Source: Ephydatia muelleri
Lineage: Eukaryota; Porifera; Demospongiae; Spongillida; Spongillidae
Assembly: GCA_013339895.1 (NCBI GenBank)
Contig: JABACO010000008.1
Span: 1,479,796 to 1,543,795 of the forward strand
Direction: 5' to 3'
Length of the DNA: 64,000 nucleotides
Of this stretch, positions 1-10,300 are shown piece by piece (within the stretch, counting starts at the first letter, position 1; each line of letters starts with the position of its first letter). Made by a program: the position numbers and the translations under genes. A model generated the notes under the pieces. That model did no database searches. It saw nothing but the letters and a program-made list of their open reading frames with translations, and was not told the DNA's origin.

Positions 1-395
1 GAGTGCCTGATAGTATACAGTGTAGAACACAGTGCCCATCCATCCACTGTCCTGAGGAGGTGACCAACTAAACACCACGGCTGGCCCAGAGTGGAGCACC
101 TGGGGATGAGGGAAGCAGAAGCATATCAATAATTGTGATAACTCAAAGTGAATTTTCACGTATTTATGACTTTCATTATCCAACATGTTTCTACATTATG
201 TTTATGCTTCTACATTGGGATATACAGTCTTATACTGGCTAACCCCATGTAATGAATGTCCTCATTCGTCATAAACATGCACATGCAGTATCTGTTGTTG
301 TAACAAGTTCCAAACATGTCATTGTTGGACTGGTGATGCAAACTCAGCTTTGATGGGAATGCTATTGTTTGTGCTTCTTTTGTAAGTGAATCAAA
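1..395. pseudogene. Rearranged relic of an Eph-like receptor (FN3 and TM exons)
   Basis: Bases 1 to about 85 match the reverse complement of part of the FN3 exon of the receptor at 5873-6178 with only a few mismatches. Bases 95-160 then match the end of the same FN3 exon in the forward direction, and 303-395 match its transmembrane exon (7324-7402) followed by GTAAGTG, as in the intact gene. The relic therefore holds an FN3 exon with an internal inversion plus a TM exon only about 140 bases away. The TM part carries substitutions that break the hydrophobic run and the reading frame. It is a decayed paralogue, or a partial duplicate, of the neighbouring gene. The left end is cut by the window. 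Confidence 0.8.
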
Positions 396-1100
396 TAGTT
401 AAAAGTTTATCAATGGCATAGTTATTGAATATGAAAAATGCTGTTTCAATAGGACATGATTAAAAAGCTATTTTTTAAAACAATTACTTCTCTACAGTTA
501 TGATTGTTTATATAGAGCCATGTTATATTCTCATGCCATTTGCTATTGCATTTAGCTTTGATATGATCCAAAATCCGTTTTACATAATTTCAGCATCAAT
601 AAAACTGATTGCTTGGATGGATATGATGATAAATGTGCTTTCACAACGCAAAAAAAAAAAGGATGCGATTATTAAAAATGCATTTTGTGTACAATTTAAT
701 TGTCACAGAATAAAGTACGACTAGTATAACTTTTTTGAGTTTTTTTTAAGCTTGATGTGTGTGCTACTTAATACATTCTATGGCAGTCTAATCGGTTTAG
801 CCATTTTTAGTGAAAACTCACTGTGCATTGTCAAGATTTTGTCCATTCACTTGGCTATTCCAAAACATGCGATTTACAAATACGTATTGCTCATACGTTT
901 GTGGAGCTAGCAAACCAAATCTATATTTATTATCCTGTCTTACTATCCCCCTTCTTTTCAAAGACGTATCCATTGACAATCCAATATTGACTGTATTTTG
1001 ACAGTCTTTGAAGAATTGCAAGGAAGTACCAGCATATTCAGAATTGCTAACCATTTCTACAGTGCAATGAGTTGTTTGGTTTGTTCTCTGTTCATATGGG
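396..1100. other. AT-rich stretch with no recognised gene
   Basis: Short open frames occur on both strands but none has a recognisable domain, splice context or similarity to the neighbours. I see nothing functional here. Confidence 0.5.
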
Positions 1101-1349
1101 TTTGATTTTAACATGCGTCCTACGCGTAGGACGTCTGGAGATTAAAGGTTAAAATGTATAGCTAATAAAAAATTCAGGGCCATACAACTCAATGCATGAT
1201 AGATACTCAGTGGCAATGTGTAGAGGACATTTCAGATGTCTAGAATATATATTAAATAAAAAAGAAAAACCATGCGTTATTTCCCTTTTCGCGGAGACGT
1301 CTATATGCTCAAAGTTTCCGCGCTTCAAGGGAGGGCACCCCCCTCCCGC

Positions 1350-1535
1350 TCACGAGCCCCCTTCATAAGGATCTTTAAAAATGTACACGATATTGCTCGG
1401 AAAGGGCTTCTTTATAAACGGTGGGTTCTGACAAATACTTGAGCCATCTCCAGGTGACTGCGTCGACGAGAAATTTATGCAGGCAAGTATAACTAGCAAC
1501 GTACTGATGGCCGATGTCATTTTATGTTTGTTCAT
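1350..1535 (-). pseudogene. First exon of an Eph-like receptor, trapped in a TIR element
   Basis: The minus strand encodes 61 residues: a hydrophobic signal-peptide-like start (residues 1-25), then a segment containing SPGDGSS and CQNPPFIKKPFPSNIV. The intact genes have APGDGSS and CQNPPFIKTPFPSNIV in the same positions. After IV the frame runs straight into the inner edge of the element's inverted repeat and stops. The rest of the ligand-binding domain is absent, so this is a fragment. The signal peptide differs clearly from that of the intact genes, so it came from a different, older paralogue. It could be captured coding sequence or a gene end disrupted by the insertion. Confidence 0.75.
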
Positions 1536-1650
1536 AATGAGAGTGTGAAACTGTGCATGTCAAATCTATATATACATACAAAGTATGCAAATCGTTTTCC
1601 GTTACTCTCAACCGTATATGGATAAATTAGGATGGAAAATTAGACCAAGT

Positions 1651-1916
1651 ATTATTATATATGGGGTCGAGGCAGCGAAAAGGGACCTAGCGCATACTTT
1701 TTCAAGTTTTCAAATTATTTCATATTCAAAGAGACACCTATGTCCACTACAACTTCCTTCTTGCGCACTGGAAATTAGCCTGTCCATCATGGAGTTATAG
1801 GGTCCTGAATTTTTTTATTACGCGTTCATTTTATTGCACGCGTGGACTTTGATGCTCCTTCCTGGAAACATGCGCTAGGTCCCTTTTCGCTGCCTCGACC
1901 CCATATATATAATTAT
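1651..1916. repeat. Palindromic MITE-like repeat nested in the TIR element
   Basis: Bases 1651-1700 and 1868-1916 are inverted copies; the shared core is GGGGTCGAGGCAGCGAAAAG plus GGACCTAGCGCAT. About 170 bases of unique sequence lie between the arms. The unit looks like a small MITE inserted in the larger element. Confidence 0.75.
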
Positions 1917-1934
1917 AGGTTTCAAAACGCTATT

Positions 1935-1935
<1 letters not shown>

Positions 1936-1976
<41 letters not shown>
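1936..1976. repeat. Poly-C homopolymer of about 41 bases
   Basis: An uninterrupted run of C. Its exact length is likely to be unreliable in sequencing. Similar C or G runs occur at 22706-22731, 43101-43124 and about 43998-44016. Confidence 0.9.
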
Positions 1977-2580
1977 TTTAACCCCGGTGCTCTTTAAGAT
2001 ACGGATCTGTTAATGACTGATGAATACGTTAAAATATCAATACTATGGTATCCATGGTCAACTACATTGTCTGTAGAAGAATGATGCTGCAACAAGTGTG
2101 AGAGGCGACTTATTATTTAATCGAAGGGTGTCTAGACACTCAACTGATTCAGAATCACATAACCCGTGGCAAACTGCAGTAGCTGTGGTAGTGGCTCTGC
2201 TCTGATGAGCAGTACCGCAAACAAGCCCCTCCTACTCCTCCGGCCTCGCCCAGCCCCCATGCACAGCACACTCGCGCTTAGAATATGTCTTTGTAATCAT
2301 AAGATCCTTATGAAGGGGGCTCGTGAGCGGGAGGGGGGGTGCCTACCCTCGAAGCGCGCATATAGACGTCTCCGCAAATAACGCATGGTTTTTCTTTTTT
2401 ATTTAATATATATTCTAGACATCTGAAATGTCCTCTACACATTGCCACTGAGTATCTATCATGCATTGAGTTGTATGGCCCTGAATTTTTTATTAGCTAT
2501 ACATTTTAACCGTTAATCTCCAGACGTCCTACGCGTAAGGACGCATGTTAAAATCAAAATGTGTTGGGAATTGAGCGACA

Positions 2581-2681
2581 TGGAATTGTTCTTAGGCCTG
2601 GGAACGAGAATAACTATTTGAGGTGGGGCATAGGCCTGGGGACCAAGTAGTAATAACAAAAACGATATGGTCATATTGTGG
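2581..2681 (+). promoter_or_regulatory. Conserved 5' flank of the Eph-like receptor gene
   Basis: About 95 bases here are repeated almost exactly at 63105-63200, directly upstream of the second Eph-like gene. In the second copy this block is followed at once by the 5' leader and ATG. Here a hAT transposon separates the two. The duplicated flank is therefore the likely proximal promoter or 5' UTR of the gene pair. No TATA box was recognised. Confidence 0.55.
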
Positions 2682-4317
2682 CAGTGGGGGGGGGGGGGGG
2701 GGGGGTCGGTGGTGTCCGGACCCCCCCCCCCCAGACCTGATGATGAATAAAATTAAGGATGAATACTTTAATTCATTAGCGAAACCAATTAACAACATCC
2801 CACGTGATATTCATTGTTCTACAGTTATGGCAAGCAAGCGTGTTCACTCGGGCTCGGAAAGTATCTCGAATTACTTTTCAAAGAAAGCAAAAGGTAATTT
2901 ATGCGTACAGGAATCGCGCGCCTCTCATGACTTCACCCACCCGATCGCGTTATCTCATTACGTGAATGCAGCTGCGTGAATGCATGAGGGCCCACATGCA
3001 CACACCACTTAGACTCCTCCTCCCCCCCGCAGTCCTATTAGAAATCGATCCAACGCCCCCCCGTCCCCCTCCCTTTCAGACTTACCTCGCTACGGGCCTG
3101 GAGTTTCTTTTTTATACTTCAATTATTTATCTTTTTGACACATGCAGATATGGGTAAGACGCAAGATGAGGATATTGTGCATGCCTATAACTTGATACAC
3201 AGTGTCATCAGTGATATTGCAATTTTCAGAGAGAACATTGAAAAAGATTTTCATGATTGGTTTATGGATGCTAGCAGAATTGGTAGTGAGTTAGGCATAG
3301 TACTTACAGTTCCACGTCTATCTGGAAGACAGCAACACAGGGCTAATGCAGGTCCAGAAAATCCAGATCCTGAAGTTTATTACAGTGGCAATTCCATTCT
3401 TGGATCACATGGAACAAGTACTAAACCGGCAATAGATTTCATCGTGACAGTATGGTTGGTAGTCACTTATTTTATCTAGTTCCAACATTAATATTTAATC
3501 ACAGTGATTTACAAGATCTTGCAAAATGTTTGTTGTTTTGGGAATGTGATTTACCTAGTGCTTCATCACTTCTATCTGAATTAAAACAGTAGCAACGTTT
3601 TTGGAAACTACAATCTGAATCCCTTGATAACATCATTCCTGCAGATCTGGCACATTGTATCCATGCAGCTAATGAAGATGTTTTCCCCAACATACGAGTA
3701 CTATTAATTATTGCCTGCACTATATATACCTGTGTCTAGCTGTGAAGCAGAAAGGTCTTTTTCAGCATTGAGGCGTATTAAATCCTATTTACGAAGTACA
3801 ATGAATTCTGAGCGTTTTGCTGGATTAGCACTAGCTGATGCATTTGCATAGTGATGTTGATATCGATATTGATGAGGTGTGTGAAGCTTTTATCAGCAAA
3901 CACAACAGAATAATGTTTCAATCTTGTATTTTGTACCAATAAATGATTTTGTAGTAATTTTATAGATTCATTGTATGTTTTATTAGTTCATTCAGTGTCA
4001 AATGTGAAATGGCGATAAATACGTATTTTAATTCCACATTTCCACAGCTATCTGCCATGATAGGAAAATAAGTCTGTTAAATAGGGATTACTCATTCATT
4101 TAGGATACGCAGTTTATGAGTTGCACTGAGAATAGAGTCCCCCAAACCGAACCACGCACAGTACTCGCCGCCCTTTTCAAGTTTCTATAGAATGTCACCT
4201 ATTATCTGCGGGATGACGATCCGTCAAAAGCTTCCGCGCTTCGCGCGGGACCCTTCCATTAATTATTCATGTCGGACCCCCCCCCCCCCCCTTCCAGAAT
4301 TCCTGTATCCGCCCCTG
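2682..4317 (+). mobile_element. hAT transposon inserted in the 5' flank of the receptor gene
   Basis: The left end starts CAGTGGGGGG and the right end finishes CTGTATCCGCCCCTG, matching the CAGTGGCGGATCCAGG-type ends of the hAT MITE at 17143-17879. C/G runs lie just inside both ends. The second receptor copy (around 63200) shows the surrounding sequence without this element, which fixes the insertion boundaries. No clean 8-bp target duplication remains; a few target bases seem lost. It encodes a broken transposase. Confidence 0.8.
2827..3850 (+). pseudogene. Decayed hAT transposase (zf-MYM1/DUF4371-like)
   Basis: An N-terminal piece starts at 2827 with MASKRVHSGSESISNYFSKK, the lysine-rich opening typical of this hAT branch. 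A second piece (3145-3450) includes MGKTQDEDIVHAYNLI, VPRLSGRQQHRAN and YYSGNSILG. Around 3460-3720, in another frame, the middle region continues with HLFYLVPTLIFNHSDLQDLA, an in-frame TAG near 3589 and IIPADLAHCIHAANEDVFPN. The C-terminal dimerisation motif appears at about 3732-3850 as PVSSCEAERSFSALRRIKSY. At least two frame changes plus one stop break it, and much of the N-terminal half (zinc finger region) is missing. It cannot make an active transposase as it stands. Confidence 0.75.
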
Positions 4318-4351
4318 ACTTGTATCAGTAGGCAGGAGGCTACATTGAACA

Positions 4352-7300
4352 ATGCTATTGGAAAACGTGTGGCTGTGTGTGTCTATTCAGATAGCACTCT
4401 TCGCGACGCTTCAGGCCACACAAGCCCCCGGAGATGGCTCAAGTGAATGTCAGAACCCACCGTTTATAAAGACGCCCTTTCCGAGCAATATCGTGACGCT
4501 GATGGACTCCTACGACTATTTATATTTAACCGTTGCGGTGGGAGGACCTTGGAGCACTCTGGATGTCGACGGAGATACTCGTACCGTAAGTGTACTAACA
4601 GTAGTGCGATAAGTGTGTACTGCTAGGCGATCCCCGATGCCTTTATCCTTTCACCAAATCACTTCACCATGCAGTGGGCCCCGGCAGGCGATTCATCGTG
4701 TCGTCAGGTCACCTATTCGTGCAGCTACAATCTTGCAACCCAAAACAACTGGTTGATTACCCAACACATCAACACCACAGTGAACGGAAAGGCGCTCAGT
4801 CAAGTTGTAGTGAGAGTAAATTTTTCGTTGAATGGCTGCCCCACTGGTGGATCATGTCAGCAGTCATTCCTTCTTCAAATGTATCAGACGCGAAACGTTG
4901 ACCCCAGTGGTTCAATCAACCTGACTAATTATGCACCATTTTCTGGTAGTAGAGTTACAGTTGGATCAAACCCTTCTGGTACTGTAGTTGAGACACAGGA
5001 CGTGACAGTCCAACTGGGAGCAAGTGGGGGGTTGTACTTGGCTGCTCAAGACACTGGTACCTGTGTGTCTATCACTCGTCTGACTGTGTTGTATTACGTT
5101 TGTCCACAACAAGTGGTCAACTTCATCAGCTATCCAATGACTCTGGCTGATGGAGGTATAATACAACTTACATGTGTGTCAGGAGCAGGTTTGATGGGTG
5201 TGCAGACACTTCTAACCACATGTGGTAGCCAAGGTGTGTGGGGGGCTCCAACAGGAGTATGCTCCTGCAATCCTGGATATACTAACATTGGTCAGACCTG
5301 CAAAAGTAGGTTGATGTGACATTGAGATGTATGGTCCTTCAGTGTGTTGTGTTGTTTCAGCATGTCCTCCAGGTACCTACAAGAGTGCACAGGGAAGCAG
5401 TGGGTGTCTTCCATGTCCCTCCAACAGCAACAGTTCAGTAAATGGATCTTCTCAATGTCCATGTCTACAAGGATACTACAGACCAGCTGGTAGTGGGGCA
5501 GACAGTGGTTGCATCGTTGCACGTAAGACATTGCATGCATATCATCAGGGTGAGGGTCAGCTGTGTGCTTACCTGCAGTGTTACATATACATGTAGGTGT
5601 GGTTGTGTGCTTGGAAGAGTAAGTGTGTGTAGTTTTGTTAGTGTGTTTGTTTTGATCTGGTAGTCTGGGTTGTCTTAGGTTACATCTGTATATTTCAATT
5701 TAAAGGAGCTGTGATAGATCGGTTGGAAAATATGGCAGATGGTTTTCAAAAGTGCGACATCAAGTCTTAGTTGCATTTATAAGGTGTCTACAGGATGTGA
5801 AAATTGAAATTTATCGCTTTGTTATTAACATTGGGACATTAATTGCTTGTATTCTATATCATGCCCACCCAGGACCCCCATCAGCCCCACAAAATCTAAC
5901 CATGGGTACAATTAGTGCCACAGCTGTGGTGTTGAGTTGGACACCTCCTCAGGACAGTGGAGGGATGGGCACTGTGTTCTACACTGTATACTATCAGGCA
6001 CTCATCAGTGGGTCATTGAGGATGACATGGGGCACTGTCACCACCACGTCAGTGTCTGTGACCAACTTGCTCCCAGCCACTGAGTACAGGATGACTGTTG
6101 TGGCCCAGAATGGATTGCCTGGGGATGAGGGAAACAGAAGCATCTCAATACGTTTGACCACTCAAAGTGCATCCTCAAGTACGCCATGTTGAAATGATAT
6201 TGCCCAGGGTGTCCTATACAATGTTATGTACATGCTTCTATAAGCTGTTTACATGTAGTCTCGTGTAGCTTACCCAATATGTCACATACCCTCACACATC
6301 ACACACATGCACAGCGGTGGTTTTAGAAAGATGCTCTCATGAATGAACTGACTACTCAGTACTTTCATAATTTGGCAAAAAGGAAATTATTTTTAGCAAA
6401 TTGCATTTTATCACATTATATATGTATAGAACACTTCATCATTATGTGTCGATAGCCCAAGCATAATCCTATGTCACACTTCCTTTTCTTTTCCCTATGT
6501 CCAAAAGGGACAGTGATATTCCAAAAAAGTTACTTGTGGGCTGAAAAAGCCAAAATCTGAACATCAGTAATTGGACTTCATTATTTTGAGTATAGCAATC
6601 TCATTAAACAACAATTAACTCTTTGAACGCCAAGTGCATATATACATACTTGCGATAATTATCTGCCTCACCATTCATGCAGTGCTGTCTGTTATGTTGT
6701 GTTGATCAAAATCACTTTGAATACCATTGTAGATGCATGGAAGTACAATACTGGCATGCATGTAACCCCATAGTCATACAAATATGTTGTCCTGGTGTAA
6801 GCACATTTAGTGTGTCCATTATAACCCACTGCACCTTATGTTGCAATAACCCATAATACGAACTGGCAAAAGGTTGGTGGGGGTGGGGGTGGGGTGGGGG
6901 GGTGGGGGGTGGGGGGGAGTGAACAAGTATGATATACTACACTGATCTGGGTTACGCATTCTAGTTCTTATAGTATTGTAGTGATGCATTAGTGAAGTCA
7001 AGTGAGGTCATCTGAATAATGGGGTTCTTTAGCCAGTGTGAAGAGGAAACATAATTACTTTGTACATGTACTTATAAGGCTACAAGTGCAGCAAGCATTT
7101 GCATGCATCATAAAGTTGTGACTGATCAACACATTTTTGCATGCAATATCTAACTCATGCATGAATGGTGTAATGGTTGTGTGCATGCATGCATATACGC
7201 TCATGGCGTTCAAAGAGTTAACCAAGTCAGAGTGCATGGTTAGCAAAAAGCATGATGATTAGCTTATGTACAGTATCAATTGCACTCACACATCATATAC

Positions 7301-10300
7301 ATGAATTGTGTCTGTTGCCACAGCAAGTTCCACACCTGTCATTGTTGGAGTGGTAGTGGCAGTCGTGGCTTTGGTGGGAGTGCTGCTGTTTGTTCTTCTA
7401 TTGTAAGTGAAACTGATATGCATTACCTTGAATATTTGGTCATCATTGATTTTATTTTTGAGCTCATTGCTATTTTATTGTGACTGATTTACAAAAATAA
7501 GTTTTTTGGCTTAAGATACAACTATTGAGGGTCATCCTACATACACATATACATTGGTCAATATGTAGATGGTTAGTGAAAGAATGACCCAGGGCTATTA
7601 CAGCAGTACATAAGTGATAAGAGCTTACTCCATTGATAAACATAGTGAAGCTTTTTTTTTTAAGGATGGACTTCAGACCATAATGAAATGCATTCAGAAG
7701 ACACATCAACAGTATAATGAATCGTGCATGGAACTGTAATAGATTTTAATCAATTCTATTTAATTACATAATGATGTATAGTTAATAATGCTTGACGATG
7801 TGACCCATTCAAATGCTGGTACTTAGCAGCTGGTACATGTATATTAACAAGTCAGAAGTTTAGTACTGTGTAAATATCTCTTAAACTGACACAACATGTA
7901 AGTGTATTTACAGTGTACGTCATACATGGTGCAGTGTTGCAAATGAATTTAAACTGTTGGTAATCTGCATTAGTATTAGTAAACAATATGTACTGTATTG
8001 CAATATTTACACATGTTAAATTTATTTTTCAGCATTATGAGAAATTACACAGCTGCTAAAGTTTTTGTTAGAAAAAAGAACAAACCTTTTTCATGTATAT
8101 TTTGCAATCCTTGACTGCATCTACATGTAAATTTTGGTGCATTGAAAATTGCCTGGTATGCAGTAATCTGTACGTTTCAGGCAAAGTAAATAAAATCAAG
8201 ATGATTACATGTTATATAATACTAGTAAAATTGTAATTTGAGTACACTGGTTAACTTGATTCATTATACATTACATCACTATTAACAGTATTTCATTACA
8301 GAATTCAAATTAGCTAAGTGAACTTCAAAAAGCGCTCAGCAAATCCAAAAATTGTGCTTTAATACACGTCACTCATGGTACATTAATTGAATCACCAACT
8401 TATCAACATCTGAAAACAATTTTTAGATAGTTAAAATGCTTCGTTCTTGTTGTAATTTTGTCACAATTCTATTATTTATAAACTACATTTTTTATGCCGA
8501 CATTATTCGCCTAGTTAGTAAAGGCTACAACTAATAAACTCGCTAGCCACATGTACAGGTAGCTGATTTTAATTGTTGTTTATAAACTTTGCATTCATTT
8601 CCAATACCTATATTTTAGAGCACCCCAAACTGAATCTCCATATCAAACCTTTTGTCCTCCAGATGGTAGCTGGTAGCTGTTACCATTTTAATTTTTACGC
8701 ACAGCTTAAGCGATCAAATTACGATATTGTTGTGTACAGGCACAATATCGCAAACGCATACGTTTAGTCATTATTCAACAGAAGTGCAATGCATGATATT
8801 GAACACATACATGCCTAATTGTATGACCATAGCAGTATGCTTATTCATTTATAGCATTTATTTACACATACATGTATATGTAGGGTTGGAATGTTGAAGC
8901 ATACATCAAAAAGAAGTGAGTTTATTAATTTGCACTTTTAGGATTGCATCCTTTTTTGTATATCTTGGTTAGTTATCTCAGATGTGTGTTTAAGTTATTA
9001 TTAAATAATCATATTGTAGGTACACGGGCATTGTACGTTTGAGACATTGTTTGAAGCCATACTGTTGCCAAGTCCCGGAATAGTAGTGACAATCATAGTC
9101 CAGGAGAACAATGTCTTGGACTTCAACTCATGCAGTGTATTAGGCCAAAGGACATACAATAAGAGTCACATTTAATGTACAATGTATATGTTGCATGTCA
9201 CACATCTGTTGTTCAAATGCTTTATAGTGGGCAGTCCCCAGGCCAGACATAAAACACCCATCAGTTGTGAATAAAAAACCACACTCAGTTTCAAACGTAA
9301 CAAATGGTAAAGGTTATGATTAATGGTAACAAGTAAAACAAGTAATGCATACCAGTCCTTGAAAATTGATGTGAAAATTGTAATGTTTAAACACAGTTTC
9401 CGCGAAAAATTGCCTCACGATTAAAATGTTATAAAATGCTTCGCGTTTGAATCGCTATAACTTCCCAACGGATTATGCTATCGCCTTCCTATTTGCAACA
9501 TTTCATAGTGAAATGGTGTGGTATGAAGTTTTGAAAATAGTAAGTCGATAGCCTTATCCGTTGGGAAGTAATAGCGATTCAAACGCGATGCATTTTTATA
9601 ACATTTTAACCGTGGGGCAATTTTCGCGGAAACTGTCTCAATTATTATTAAAAAATGAAAATATGTTTAATAATGAAAATTGTTAATTTGGTTAATATGC
9701 CTAAATTACAAAAAATGCCATTAAATCACAGGTTCTCGAATTTAATCTCTGATCTTTGTGTAATCAGTATTTAGTTCTATCATTATTTGTATTAATTTAT
9801 TTTCAGAGTGTATTAATGTAGCCACTTACATTGATATAATTTAAAATTGTTTGCATCACTATGTACAATTTATGAAAATTTACCCAGTTTGCAACTAATT
9901 ACAATTGAGGTACATTCGTTTTTATAACATGTTGTGCTGATTTTGAACAACCTGTACACAATCATACATACAATATGCTTTTTTACAAAGTGTAGCATGC
10001 CTGTTTAATCACACAAAAATAGCAGCGTTCCCTAATTTATGTTGAGCTACAATCAGTTAGATTACAACAATGTCTCTTATAACCACAGTTGTCAGATGCA
10101 GGATTGACTGGTTGTAAAACTATTTTTTTTAAACAAGGCTCATAGTGGGTTTATGTGTTATTAAAACTACATGGCAGAGCGTTTGGTGACGAGTTAGGGT
10201 TGTATAGATAGTGGATGAATTTTTCCTTGCATTTTGTTATATTGAATTGAACGTTTTTATCTACAGCATACTCTATAATACGTGTATTGCAGTTTTTGTT

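Larger units (their letters stand above)
1101..2558. mobile_element. 1.46 kb non-autonomous TIR element carrying an Eph-like exon
   Basis: The left arm (1101 to about 1373) and right arm (about 2302-2558) are inverted copies of each other. They begin TTTGATTTTAACATGCGTCC and end with the complement; a one-base indel sits in the TACGCGTAGG block. Arms of about 260-270 bp with no transposase between them mark a non-autonomous element. Its interior holds an antisense Eph-like first exon (1350-1535), a smaller palindrome (1651-1916) and a poly-C tract (1936-1976). No clear target duplication was found. Confidence 0.8.

Noticed and set aside
8033-8120. Alternative exon after TTTTTCAG with RNYTAAKVFVRKKNK
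   Set aside because: It continues phase 2 from the TM exon but has no usable donor before a stop, whereas the 32-nt exons at 8884 and 10335 join in phase to the repeat exon.
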